Shown here: one piece after another, positions 1 through 10,653 of the stretch | How the letters are laid out: each line of letters opens with the position of its first letter | How positions within the stretch are numbered: position 1 is the stretch's first letter | Assembly (NCBI GenBank): GCA_022495995.1 | Contig: JAFEMH010000524.1 | Location: forward strand, 558,001 to 622,000 | DNA length: 64,000 nt | Reading direction: 5' to 3' | Source: Adenophora triphylla var. japonica | Taxonomy: Eukaryota > Streptophyta > Magnoliopsida > Asterales > Campanulaceae | The notes under the pieces: generated by a model | Databases searched by the model: none | Told to the model about the DNA's origin: nothing | The model's input: the letters and a program-made list of their open reading frames with translations, nothing else | Position numbers and translations under genes: made by a program

Positions 1-165
1 AGGTGTGTGAAAAATGAGAGGGGGAGCCCTCTATTTATAGGGTCCAGATTTTGGCAAGGTTTGTCGCACGGCACTGTCAGCCATTACCAATTTTTTGGTT
101 TTCCTGGATTTATGGGAATATTGTGGACTTTTTGGGGATTTTGTAATTATGATGTGAATGCGCGC
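1..165 (-). mobile_element. Truncated Tat-type LTR fragment (TATA and U3 side)
   Basis: The first bases match the promoter part of LTR B near 27000: both have GGTGTGTGAAAA, then AGCCCTCTATTTATAG (TATA box in reverse at 31-40). Bases 110-150 also match LTR B near 27240 (GAATATTGTGGACTTT). The similarity to U3 stops near 160-170, where sequence resembling the opposite end of an LTR begins. I read this as the U3 end of a minus-strand LTR cut by the window edge. The exact junction is uncertain. Confidence 0.55.
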
Positions 166-1585
166 TCGCTCGAAAAAAATTGGGTTTTCCGGTTTAGAAT
201 AGAAAATGAAGGAGTCGCCACGCCATGCTTTTAGAGGTGCACTTTGAAAAACCTTTTGAAAGAGAATGGGTCCGGGGGTCAGGTTACGTGTTGGGAAGAA
301 CCGAGAGTTCACCCAACACGCCTCGTCCGTAGACGAGTCTTTCTAATTTAGACATCCAAATAATTCAAAAAAATGTGCAAACGATGATAATAAGCAAGTG
401 CAATAAAAATGAATTTTATTGAATAGGTAAAATCATTACAACTTGTAGACCAATTGTCCGGGAGGCCACATCCCTTTACAGCAAAGAGAACAGATTACAA
501 AGGAAATCAAGTCTTCTGCAAAGGACCATCTATGTCGCGTGACACAGGACTCCTCATGTCCAAATGTGTCGCATGACACCAATAGTCACCTTGCAGAGAC
601 TCACAACAAACAGATTACAGAAATCTCTAGATGAACACAAAACACAATTTCAAACTAGATCTGAACAATAACAATATGAACATACAGCTAAATGCTAAGA
701 TAACCAACTGAATCAACTTACAACTGAAATATGGTCCCTGCAGATGGTCACGATATGTCGCGTGACACAGGACTTCTCGTGTCCAAGTGTGTCGCGTAAC
801 ACAGGTTTACCATCTGCAGGTACCTTACAAACTGAGAAACAGATCTAACAGATACACAATCGAATCAAACAATTATACCAGAATCAACCAGAATAGCATG
901 AATTAGATATGAATCAATCAAAGGAGTGTGGATATGGGAGATCCACACTCCCTTGACATCCAAATTGCAATGATAGATAGATCACATCATGAACATGCAA
1001 TTGGACTCAAGCAAACATGATTTAAACAGAGAGATTGCAGTTGCCACTTGATAATATGAGGCAGATAGAGCCTGATTATCAAGTGTAGAAGAAGGAAGAA
1101 TAATTAGACAAATAGATGAGAGAGAGAGAGAGAGAGATGTGTTACCCTTGTAGTCCTCAACTTCTACACCAAGTTAGGTGCAAAAGCCTTCGATTCAACT
1201 TCTGAAAAGGAGATCCAAACATGAACTGAGATCTGGATTGGAGTATTCAAGGTGCTTGGGGAAGTAGGAGGGTAATTGGGTTGAAGGTGTGTGAAAGGTA
1301 AGGGAATTGGAGGGGAATTGGGTAGTTTTGGTGAGGGAGGAGGAGAGAGAGAGAGAGGTTCTAGGGCAATTTGTGCAGAGTGACGTTAAGGGGATGAAAA
1401 TTGGGATCTAAAACTGAGAGGGGTAGGGTCTTATTTATAGCTGCAATTCATGGTAACCTTATGTCACACGGCGTTATGTAACCACTTTCCATGCTTCGAC
1501 TTGTCACGTGACAAAAGGTGACCATAACCGTTTTTGGCGCCAAATTTGATTCTGGAACCTTCTTGGATAATACCTGAAAAGTCCA
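166..1585 (-). repeat. LTR A of Tat-type element Tat-0 (approximate limits)
   Basis: Three landmarks occur in the same order as in LTR B and LTR C: GAGTCGCCACGCC at 212-224, a CCTCGT...ACGAG inverted pair at 321-337, and a reverse TATA box (CTTATTTATAG) at 1430-1440 upstream of a short U3. It carries about seven copies of an imperfect palindrome, TGTCGCGTGACA, at roughly 533, 565, 756, 788, 1462 and 1501, with a diverged copy at 61 in the neighbouring LTR piece. A GA microsatellite lies at 1115-1137. The right end, near 1585, is placed only by a pyrimidine stretch that could be the reversed polypurine tract. Confidence 0.5.
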
Positions 1586-1920
1586 AAACTGATTTATTCC
1601 TTTTAGGTCCCTTGGCATGAGCAAAGTACAAAAAAGTACTTCCTTCGCGAGAAACTTATGAAATGTTTCCGGAAGTCTCGGAATGGACCGGGAATTTACC
1701 AAAATGCCCCTAAATACAATTTTATCATATTAAAATGCATCTGGAAAGGTCGTGAATTGGATTGGCGTACTTATAGAGGCCCTCGGCAACATCACTTTTG
1801 GAAAAAAGTGAGGTTGTCGATAAAATAAGACCCAATCCCAATGAGCGGCTGGGGGATAAGGCGAAGGGCTAGACGGTGATCTTGGGGAATCGGATGACTG
1901 GACCTTTTGAGAAAGGATTC

Positions 1921-1957
1921 CTACGTATCCCTGGGAGGGAATCAAGCCAAATCGTAG
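1921..1957. promoter_or_regulatory. Conserved CTACG/CGTAG inverted-repeat motif, copy 1
   Basis: CTACGTATCCC is followed by GGGAGGG and closes with CGTAG. The same arrangement recurs at 6560, 18585 and 30631 next to Tat antisense genes or integrase 3' ends. It can fold as a hairpin with CTACG/CGTAG and CCC/GGG pairs. Function is unknown to me; similar sequences are widespread in plant Gypsy elements. Confidence 0.5.
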
Positions 1958-1998
1958 TTCGAAAATGACTATGTGGTTATCAACCGCGAGCATGACTT

Positions 1999-2128
1999 GC
2001 GGTTGTCACCCAAGATCTGACTCTGCGGTTGTCACCCAATATCTGACTGTGCGGTTGTCACCCAATATCTGACTGTGCGGTTGTCACCCAATATCTGACT
2101 GTGCGGTTGTCACCCAATATCTGACTGT
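1999..2128. repeat. 26-bp tandem repeat, five copies
   Basis: Units start at 1999, 2025, 2051, 2077 and 2103 with core GCGGTTGTCACCCAATATC. The first copy differs at two positions (AAGATC and CTCT); the rest are near identical, so expansion is recent compared with the decay around it. Confidence 0.9.
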
Positions 2129-2218
2129 GAAATCTGTAGCTGCCGGAGGGACTGATGCTATTGTTCATGCTGCTGGGGATATATGTAGCTGCCGGAGGGT
2201 CCTATGCTACTAACTGCT

Positions 2219-2560
2219 GTTGACGGTTGCCGGGTGCGGGGCGGTCTTTTGTCGATTGTTGGCTTTGGGGTCTGGGACCATGCCTGCTATGATGGGAACT
2301 TTGCTTGCTGGGGATCGAATTCTTATTGGTGCTTTGGCGGCGGGGCCATCTTTATTGACGGTTGACTTTTGTGTCCCGAGCTTTGCTTGGTAAGCCGGGG
2401 ACTTTGCTTGCTGGGCAGCCAACTCTTATTGGTATCTTGGCGGCGGGGCCATCTTTGTTGACGGTTGACTTTTGTGTCCCGAGCTTTGCTTGGTAAGCCG
2501 GGGACTTTGCTTGCTGGGCAGGGAACTCTTGTTGACGCTTTGACGGCGGGGCCATTGATC
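2219..2560. repeat. Degenerate 103-bp tandem repeat, about three copies
   Basis: GGCGGCGGGGCCATCTTT recurs at 2336 and 2439, with a diverged third copy at about 2542, giving a period of 103 bp. The unit includes GACTTTGCTTGCTGGG. Earlier bases from 2219 look like a more worn copy. Confidence 0.75.
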
Positions 2561-2939
2561 TTGACGTGCACTGCTGGGGAGACTCAAATAGACACGGATT
2601 CTTTGTCTCGGCTTTGCCTTGAGGGACAATCTTTGAGATTTGCTCAGTTAATTGTTGTACCTGCGGGGGAAAACAACACTCGAAGCACTACAAGGATCAA
2701 AGTGTTAATTACTAAATCACAGGGTTTTTTTTTTGGAAATTTTTGGCCAAGGGACACGGTTTTTCGCACGACCTATTAAAGCCCATGAACAGTCCTTTAA
2801 AACAACGAACAGTCTTCATTTTTTGAAAAACGTCTTAAAGGGAGGCGAGCGGTTTTTGAGAGGAAAGCCATCCAATTTGCACGATTTCGAGTGAAATCAA
2901 GAGAAATTAGGGTATCGATTCCGTCCTTGGCTAGCAATC

Positions 2940-5356
2940 ATGCCTCCTAGACCACGACCCACGAAGAAGGGGTCTCAACAAGCTCAACTGGCTGCTCGGA
3001 GGAAGAATGCACAGAGGAATCAGAGACCGTTTGTCCCTCAAGTGGTGCGGGGAGATTTTTATCCCCAACTCAGGGAACACACTTCTGCACCGGGGAAGAA
3101 AAACACGGTAATTCTGAAACCCTTGCTTTTCGCTATTTTTGAACAATTGATTTTTTTTTAACTGCTTGAGCTTTTTACCTGCGAAATTCTGAGCTTGCTT
3201 CATAGTTCTGAGTTTATGAGAAATAATGAATGCCTATTTAAATGTCTTAACCCTAATTCTTCTTAGAGAAGTATGAAATTGCAATTGGGAACAATTTATT
3301 GACATGTTTCTTTTGAAAACTTGGGATGTTCATACCTGTGATGTGTTTACCTGCAGGAGTTGCATACCCAAGGCTCCCCGGAGGTTGTTGGTCAACTGTG
3401 GGATCTTCTGCCAGGTAGCCAGGAGCTAGAGCACTCGCCTAAGGGCTTGATATATGCCGCCGGACTAGGCCACTTCTTTGAGATGGCGAGGGCCATCGGG
3501 GATATCCAGAGGAGCACGGGGTTGGTGAGGGTGTTCCAAGAGTTATGGTGGGAGACTACTCATTCTTTCCATTTTTCCTGGGGAGAGGCGACGGTTATGC
3601 CGTACGATTTTGCTGCCATTACGGGCCTTCCTTTCACTGATGAGCTATTGTAGCCTCCCACTGAGGCCTACTTCACAGAGTTAATTGGGTTTGTTCCCAG
3701 GGGCAAGAAGGGGAATGGGTATGAGCTTGGGGAGCTTCACGGTCAGATTGTTGAGCAGAGCAGGGATTATCCAGCTGAGGTGGCAGGTACTGAGGAGGAT
3801 AGGCTGAGGGCTTTGAGATTGGCTAGGGCTTTTTTGTAGATTGGTTTTTCTGATATGCTGTTCATCAACGCCACGTCTTTTGCTTTGCTTTCTTTACAGG
3901 AGCTTTTGAGAGACTGGGGTGCTGTTGGGACCTTATCCTGGGGAGAGGCCGGACTCGCGGAGCTGTACTTGGCTCTGGACAATGTCAGCAGGGGGGAGAA
4001 TAAGTCCTTCAACTGCTGCCATTTTGCTTTTGAGGTACTTCCCAATTTGAGTCCATCCTTTGCATATTTTTTCTTTCTGTCCCTCTTTTTTTTATCAATC
4101 TGATTTGCTTCGATTTCTCTTTTCCAGGTCTGGGCTTATGAGGTTATCGGCTGCTATGCTTGGCGGGTGGAGGAGGCATACCCGACCACTATGTTTCCTG
4201 CTAAGCGACATTGGGTGAAAGATGCTCGGCTGAAGGTCCGGACGACTGATAGCAGAAGACGGGTGACAGCTTCTTATCCTGATACCCTGGTTTGCTTACG
4301 GAGGACTCCCGGGAGTTTGAGTTTGTTTCCCTGGGGGAACCGGTATGCTGATATTGGTCTTGGACATGTTTTGCATTTGACTGAGTGCCATAAGTTGCTG
4401 GTAGGCTTATCTGGGGATGCACTGTACTTGGGAGAGGGGGTTTATAGACAGCATGGCCCTGGCAGCATGGCTAGAGTCCCGGTTGATCCTCCAGCTGACA
4501 TATGGTTTCCTCAAAAACTGGAGGATGTGGAGTCTTTGATCCAGGGGGAGGCTGCATTCAATTACATCGAGGATGATGGAGATTATGGAGCCTATGTGAA
4601 GACGAGATTGAGGTCTCCGCAGGTGGCTCCGAGACAGGATGCTCAGGGTGCAGGCCCCTCTACTAGGTATGTGGCGGATGCTCCCTTACCTCCTTCATTC
4701 GTTGACTTTCAGGATGGAGACCGCTTGAGACGAGCTCCCCTTGACACTAGCAGGATTTTTCATTATTTTCAGCTTTCGGAGGGCACACGATCTGTAAGCA
4801 ACTGCCTTCTCTTCCTTTATTGCTTTGAACTGTTTAAAACTCTTGTCTTTCATGATGACTGGTTTCTAATTCTTCCTCTGCTTGATTGTACCAGGTCTCT
4901 GCTGACATTTACTGGAGTTTTGCTCGTCATTATACTGGAGCCATGGATATGATTGACCAGCTGGAGAGGAGCAACCGTTATTGGAGGGAGCGGTGTCTGG
5001 CTCGGGGCTCTGATGATGACGATTCTACACCCAGCTTGCCTAGCAGGAAGAGATCTCGGACCGATATGGCTGCTGAGGATACACATAGGCCCAGGACCAA
5101 GACTGCCCCTCGTCGTCCGCCTAGTCCCGAGTCTGATAGTGCTACTTCTGGTGATCCTTACGAGACCGAGACTATGGCTATTCCCGCTGTTCATGCACTC
5201 TTTCGAGGTGACCCCATTGTTTACCATGATCCTGTTGCTGATCCGGATTCTAAGGAGGGGGATGCAGACGGAGAGGGCAGTGATGATGCTGATGATGATG
5301 ATGATAGCTCCGATGACAATGGTGTCTACGTTTCTGAGGATGATGGCTCGGAGTAG
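2940..5356 (+). pseudogene. Plant mobile domain (aminotransferase-like PMD) gene, antisense to Tat-0
   Basis: Four exons are readable: 2940-3107, 3357-4034, 4128-4793 and 4895-5356. All three introns have GT-AG ends and phase 0. Exon 2 encodes the mobile-domain core: a residue run like GLIYAAGLGHFFEMARA, then WWETTHSFHFSWGEATVMPYDFAAITGLP, the usual 'what the harvest looks like / aromatic-FxxGE' hallmark of PMD. Exon 3 opens with VWAYEVIGCYAW, again typical. Exon 4 is a short helical segment followed by a basic KRSR stretch and a long Asp/Glu/Ser tail. Two in-frame TAG codons (3651-3653 and 3837-3839) break exon 2, so I call it a pseudogene. Tat-lineage retrotransposons are known to carry extra ORFs antisense to pol near the 3' LTR, and the position fits. 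The biochemical role of such retrotransposon PMD proteins is not established. Confidence 0.8.
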
Positions 5357-6559
5357 CCCCTTGTATCAAAACATTGCTCTTTTGATTATTGCACCCTTTT
5401 TTTTTTGTTTTTTTGAAAAGAAACGAACAAACACTCTTCTTTTATTATTTGTAAAAACTTATTTGCTTTTGCCTTTCCTAGACTCAGTACATTGTTTCTA
5501 GCCTTTTATGTTATTTTTATTGTCTGCACGAGTCCATTTTTGGGATAATGACAATGAATGACTCTTTTTTTTGTTTTGAATGGCTATGGCATAAGTATGA
5601 ATGGCTTATGTGGCTTGGCTTGTATATGGATGGTGAGTGTGTATGCTATCTAAATGAATCCCTCTCCCATGATGTTTGCAGGGTGTCTTTGCTGTTTTGT
5701 AGTTGGAGACAAGTTGGGGCGTGCCCTGGTACTGATCAGATTGCAGATCACTGATGTCTGGTGTTGGTCACAAGATGTCGCACGACTCAGGACAGCTGGG
5801 ACACTTTATGTCGCGTGACACAACAAGTCATGCAGGCAGGACTTCAAAATCAGACTTTCACATCATTTCAAAACTTCTCCATTGTCCTAGGGCATGAGAC
5901 TCAGTAGCCCCAATATGAAGTAACCTCTTAAGTAACCAATCCATTCCTGAGGATCGAGATTTAAAAGCCAGCCCCGGTGTTCTTGTACAAATGAATCCAT
6001 CAGTCTTCTTTTTTGACCAAGCCCAGTCTGACACTCAGCTTCATTGCCGTCAACTTATTATGAAACCAAAAAAGAGCTTGTCTCCAAATTTCAGTCAATC
6101 AGTCGGCGGACGAGACATGGAAGTATATACGTGCAGGGGCACATTTTTCGAAAGGTGGGAGTGGCTCCTGAACTTTTGTATGACACTCTCGCTTTTGGGT
6201 TTGACTCTTTTGGGAGAGTATAAGTATCACAAGGTGTGGAAAAGTGTATGGAAGCCCCTGCTGACAGAAATACAGTGTTTAGCTCTATATCCTTAGAAAT
6301 GTAGAGAAGAAGACTTGCCGAGACACTTGAAAACCTGTCTTATTCGCCATGATCACAAAGCTGCTTAAAACCCTTTATTGATGTTCGGGTTAGTCAATCA
6401 CCAAAGCTAATATGAAATATTTTTATCAATCCTGAGGAGAAAACCTACTAATATCGAGAATCAAAACTTCGAAGGATGGAAGGTGTATGGGAATGGTCCT
6501 TGAGGAGACCGAATTTTCTGAGATCTATTTATGATTTCGACCGAACCAGTGATGGTTGC

Positions 6560-6598
6560 CTACGTTCCCCTCCTTGGGAGGAGCTCAGGTCATCGTAG
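6560..6598. promoter_or_regulatory. Conserved CTACG/CGTAG inverted-repeat motif, copy 2
   Basis: CTACGTTCCCC, then GGGAGGAGCTCAGGTC and CGTAG. It lies about 1.2 kb 3' of the mobile-domain gene, in the place where Tat-1 and Tat-2 have it just 3' of integrase. Confidence 0.5.
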
Positions 6599-6957
6599 TT
6601 TGGCATATCCCAAATGAAGAGAATGAACGTTGGAATTCGAGGATTTTGAGGACCTTTGAGGATTTTGAGAATTGCAAAACATGTCCTCTTGGAGTGTCGA
6701 GACACGGATGTGAAGCCCCAGTGGGACGTCCACGGAAAGTGTTTGCAGAGGAGAAACGAAATATGCTCACATGCGACGTCGAATGGACAGACCGAATTTT
6801 CGCTTGACGGTCCTTTGAGCCGGGATGGACTTGGCTTCTTTTTAAGCAACAATCTGTTTTAGATCTCGACGATATTGGAATGAAACTGCTATCTGGTAGG
6901 AACTGCGACTGGGTATCGGGGTTTCGATCGGTCTTTGGGTAATTTAGGATATCATAA

Positions 6958-7213
6958 CCTCTTAAAACGAGAGGTCGGCTAGGCCTTTTGCTGTCTGAAC
7001 CTCTAAAGATAAGAGGTTGGCTTTTTAGGGATGTGTTTGGGATTTCTAAGGTGAGGTAATCCATGATTGCATCTTCAATGCCTCTAAGAATGAGAGGTCA
7101 ATTCTTGACTTGGCCAAGGGCAAGGGTAATGGTAATGGGAATGTCCTCTAAGATCGAGAGGACGGCTTGGAATCGGTTAGGGGTAATGGGAATATCCTCT
7201 AAAATCGAGAGGA
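6958..7213. repeat. Array of five CCTCT...AGAGG mini-hairpins
   Basis: Hairpins lie at 6958-6974, 6998-7018, 7081-7097, 7144-7162 and 7195-7213. Each has a 5-7 bp stem (CCTCT/AGAGG, the last two extended to TCCTCT/AGAGGA) and a 6-7 nt A-rich loop. Spacing is 40-83 bp. The last two share flanking sequence (GGTAATGGGAAT), so at least part of the array grew by duplication. Confidence 0.8.
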
Positions 7214-7254
7214 TGGCCGGAGTTGGTTGAGGTAGTGGTGAGGGACATCCGCGC

Positions 7255-8238
7255 TGAAATTGTCTATGGCTAAGAACTTATGAGACGAAACTCACAAGGT
7301 GAGATAAAACTCACAGGTGTTGTTCTTAGTGTTGATGACACTAACAACAACACATTCACCAATTCTAGAAAAAGCACAAATCAATAGAAATAAATATAAT
7401 TTGCAGCGGAAGAATTAAAGCAATACACAAGAATATAATTTTTATCAAGTTATATAAATATATAACTTGATGGGTGCCTAAAAGGCAAGACCTTTCTATT
7501 AATAATATGAATTCAATACAAGGTCGAGGTTGTTCCTTAATGATAAACGAACCCTGATATAAGGAACAACATACACGAATTCTCTCAGTAAATAAACACT
7601 CAAAAACCTCACAAAAATATAAAAATCTATATGAAATATTCGAGTGTTGGACAAAGTGTTGCCGACACCGAATGGCAACACTTGAGAGCGTAATTCTACT
7701 TTTCTTGTGCGAGATTTGCGTTTCTGAATTGGATGATCTTCAATGAAGATCCACCGCACTATTTATAGGCCACAAAGTCTTGGAGCCTACTCAAATGATC
7801 GCCTAATGACCTTGGGTTTGTTTCCTCCAAAATAGCCTTCTCGCCTTCATTGTAGGAGACCTAGTCTTCTCTTGCTTCTCATGCTTGTACCTCTTAGCTT
7901 TGATTGCCTTGTACTCGACTTGTTCTCCCCGAATAGCTGAATAAAATATCTTCGGCTTGGTCATCAATTAAACAAATAAACACATGTTTATTTGTTAACT
8001 TCTTCTTCTCTTCGTGATTAACGCCCGGGTCAAGCTTCGTTGCTGATTTTAAGCTCATTTTAAGGTGACTAACTACTGTTATATAAACATTAATTTACCC
8101 ATTAATATTTGTGAAAAATACAAGAACTAACTCGGTGTCGCCAATTCCAAATGGCAACACTTTTGGCAACACCAAAGGCAACACCGGTTTGCAACACTTG
8201 GGATGACATTCATGGCAACACATGATCTAACATTAACA
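7255..8238 (-). repeat. 3' LTR of the Sirevirus-like element
   Basis: 984 bp, TGAAATTGTC to TAACATTAACA. A reversed TATA box (CTATTTATAG) lies at 7760-7769. GTGTTGCC/GGCAACAC inverted repeats occur at 7655-7682 and 8134-8222. It differs from the 5' LTR mainly by scattered substitutions and short replaced segments near 7805-7850 and 8024-8042. Confidence 0.92.
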
Positions 8239-8250
8239 ATCTCCCCATAG
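8239..8250 (-). other. Polypurine tract of the Sirevirus-like element
   Basis: On the minus strand the bases directly before the 3' LTR read CTATGGGGAGAT, a purine-rich primer for plus-strand DNA synthesis in the usual place. Confidence 0.75.
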
Positions 8251-8900
8251 TTACCGATTTCTTCACAAAATACCAATGTGATGATCTTTTCAAAAACAGC
8301 TTAGTCAAACTTAACTAAAACCACAAAAAAAAAATGCCACGAGATTTTGATAGAGGCAACATAAACCTTCGTGCAATGTTTTGAAATATTTTTCAATCCA
8401 AAACATCAACCATTAAGCAAATGAAGTATCAAAATCTTTACAAAAATCTCCCCTTAATACGAAATTAATAACTAACCAAAATAATTATTAAAATCTTAAA
8501 CCAACCATTCCATCATTCAACAAAAAACATCCATCCAAGTTTGAAGAAAATTCCAAATTTAAACAAAGAAAAAAATAAAATGTAAATAAAATTTGTTTAA
8601 GCATTACAAACCAAAATAAAACAAATAAAATTGTTTTTGTTCCAAACCACCAAAATCAACCACCATTCAAACCAACCATCTTTAAACCGCATTTCCAGCC
8701 TCCTTCACCTCCCTCGCCGTCCCACTTGGCCCAGACCATTTCAGCTCCATCATCATCATCACGCCTTGGTGGCTTATCTCCCTATTTTGGAAGAAATTAA
8801 ATCCACCATTTTCATCATGTCGGTGCGCATGTCCAACCACCCCGAATTACAGAGTCAATGTGCTTGACGACTATTGAAAAAATTAAGTACCATAGCAAGA
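8251..8900. other. Non-coding stretch between the extra ORF and the 3' LTR
   Basis: AT-rich sequence with no supported coding region. Short ORFs here are not conserved-looking. It contains no copy of the GTGTTGCC module; the nearest is at 8917. Confidence 0.5.
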
Positions 8901-10653
8901 TCAACCATTACAGAGCGGTGTTGCCAAGTGTTGCCGATCGGGAGCGACACTTGGGGCGACACCGGTAGCGTGGGCAAGAATGGGAGGAGCATTTGTAACC
9001 AAAACCCAAGGTAAATCCCCGTGCCTATCACCTTCAAGCAAAGTGCTTGGTAATTCGATAAAACACAGTCTTTCCGAAAGATTATCACCATTCCAAGGCT
9101 TAAGGTTTTGGTACATTAGGACTTGGAAAATAAGGGAAGGAAAAATGAAGGAGGAGGTCTTTTCTTTTTGGCCCATGCAAAGCAAGATGAGCGAATACAA
9201 GTCTCCCAAAATTTACTCTTTGTTTCTTTCCTAATTTATACAACAAATTAGCTTGCTCAAAGGTTACGGTGTTTTCATTTGCCGTGGGAAGCCAATTTGT
9301 TATACATAACTTGTGTAGCACGCTAAACAAAGAAGTGAGATAGGTAGACTTAAAATGATCGTACCAAATGGTAATTCTCCCTCCAGCTTAAAAGGTGGCT
9401 AAGGCATTAGGATCATATTCCAAGCTCTCATCTTCGACATTAGGGAGGCCGAAGGCTCTATTGATAATCAAAGGATTAAAATCAAAGATAATGCCCCTAA
9501 CAAAGATCTTTCCATAATGAGGGGTATTCCTATCATCAATATTATCCCTAAGATGAGCATAGAAATTCCTAACCACACTTTCAATATACGATGACACTCT
9601 AGTCACCGTAGGCAAAAACATCCTATCCTCCAAAAACTGATACACACCTAACTCCTTGAATTGAGTCACATAAATATTCTTTTCATTCAGAATTTTCTTC
9701 TCAGAATCTTCAACAAAATTATGAAGACTCGCATCACTATAAAATTCTTCCGAAAGAAATGGACGTTCATAAAATCCAAAAGACTCATAATCTGATTTTT
9801 CATCTTGAGAGGGATTAGGAGAGTGTACCTCAGGCCATGAAATAGGAGAATACGAAGGAGAACTCGATTGTGCTTTGGTCTTGGCAGCAGGTGTTGCTTC
9901 AGGTGTTGCCATTTCATCGGCAACACTTGGGGCGACACTTGATGAAATTTTCTGTTTCTTCTTCATTTTGGACTGGGCTTCAGCAAGGGTTTCCTCATCT
10001 TCCAGCCAAGCTTCTTCATCCTCATCAGAAGATGATGAGGGCTCCTTTGTCTCTTTAAAAACAGGGTCCGAACCTTCCTCGGACGAAATGTTGAGCGAAG
10101 AACTTGAAGAATCATCCACATTAACTGGATCATCTGCCGTGTTGGAAGGAATCTTGGACCTGAACAAGGTTTTGATCCTCTCAGATTGTCTACGCACTCC
10201 ACCCCTAAAAGAGCTCGAGGCATCAACCGCCTTTCGCTTCTTGGTCTTCTTCTGAGGGGCGAAGGTGAGCTCTGTGGATGGTGTAGCTTCAGGAAGGTTA
10301 ATGGGAATTGGAATTTGAGAAGGATCATATACAACAATTTCCAAGGATGGTGAGGTTGTGGGTGTGGCCGAGAATGTCGCTGGTGAGATTTCCATGGGAA
10401 CTGCGACATTTGAGGCGACACTAGAGGGAGCTAGAGGCGAAATCTCCATGGGTGATGAAATTTGGGGAGAATTTTTAGGGCTTGCCATGGAAGATTGAAG
10501 AAGGATGACGAAGACGAAGGGAACAGGGGAAGGGTTTTGTTCAACGCCTAGAGAGAGAGAGAACACAGTGAGAGAGAGAGAGAGAGAGAGGGTTTTAGGA
10601 GTGGGTTTTAATGAGTGAATAGTGGTAGGATTTAATTGATTTGACAATGTCAA
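8901..10653 (-). pseudogene. Extra 3' ORF of the Sirevirus-like element (plant transposon protein-like, env-like position)
   Basis: A 421-codon open frame runs from 10653 to 9388; the more natural start is the MASPKNSP methionine at about 10488. The N-terminal half is Ser/Pro/acid-rich with a basic patch (QKKTKKRKAVD, about residues 134-144). The C-terminal part, from about residue 330, reads like the 'putative plant transposon protein' domain: a stretch ending VRNFYAHL, then IFVRGIIFDFNPLIINRAFGLPN. Similarity continues past the stop in pieces at 9330-9100 (a WLPTANENTVTFEQANLLYKL run typical of that domain) and 9209-8901, so the gene is frameshifted. Sireviruses often carry an ORF in this position once called env-like. 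I see no signal peptide or convincing membrane anchor. Two GTGTTGCC modules lie inside it (9890-9942 and 8917-8963). Confidence 0.7.

Larger units (their letters stand above)
1586..2939. other. Tat-0 3' untranslated region with tandem repeats, no gene
   Basis: This stretch lies between LTR A and the plus-strand mobile-domain gene. It contains a CTACG...CGTAG inverted-repeat motif at 1921-1957, five 26-bp repeats at 1999-2128 and a degenerate 103-bp tandem repeat at about 2219-2560. Short ORFs on both strands here are products of the repeats. Tandem repeats between pol and the 3' LTR are a known habit of the Tat lineage. Confidence 0.6.
5357..7254. other. Downstream region of the mobile-domain gene, no coding sequence seen
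   Basis: It holds two more family palindromes (TGTCGCACGAC at 5776 and TGTCGCGTGACA at 5809), the second CTACG/CGTAG motif at 6560-6598, and five small CCTCT...AGAGG hairpins at 6958-7213. The Tat-0 pol expected to the right of the CTACG motif (as in Tat-1 and Tat-2) is absent; the sequence stops at the copia LTR. Confidence 0.6.

Noticed and set aside
2940..5356. Host mobile-domain gene (MAIN-like) instead of a transposon gene
   Set aside because: It sits between Tat LTR landmarks, shares the palindrome family with the LTR on both sides and has two stops, so element origin is more likely. A host copy cannot be fully excluded.
4953..5501. 182-codon plus-strand ORF rich in Met, Leu and Ile
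   Set aside because: It is a frame shadow of exon 4 of the mobile-domain gene; the poly-Met run is the GAT repeat of the acidic tail read out of frame.
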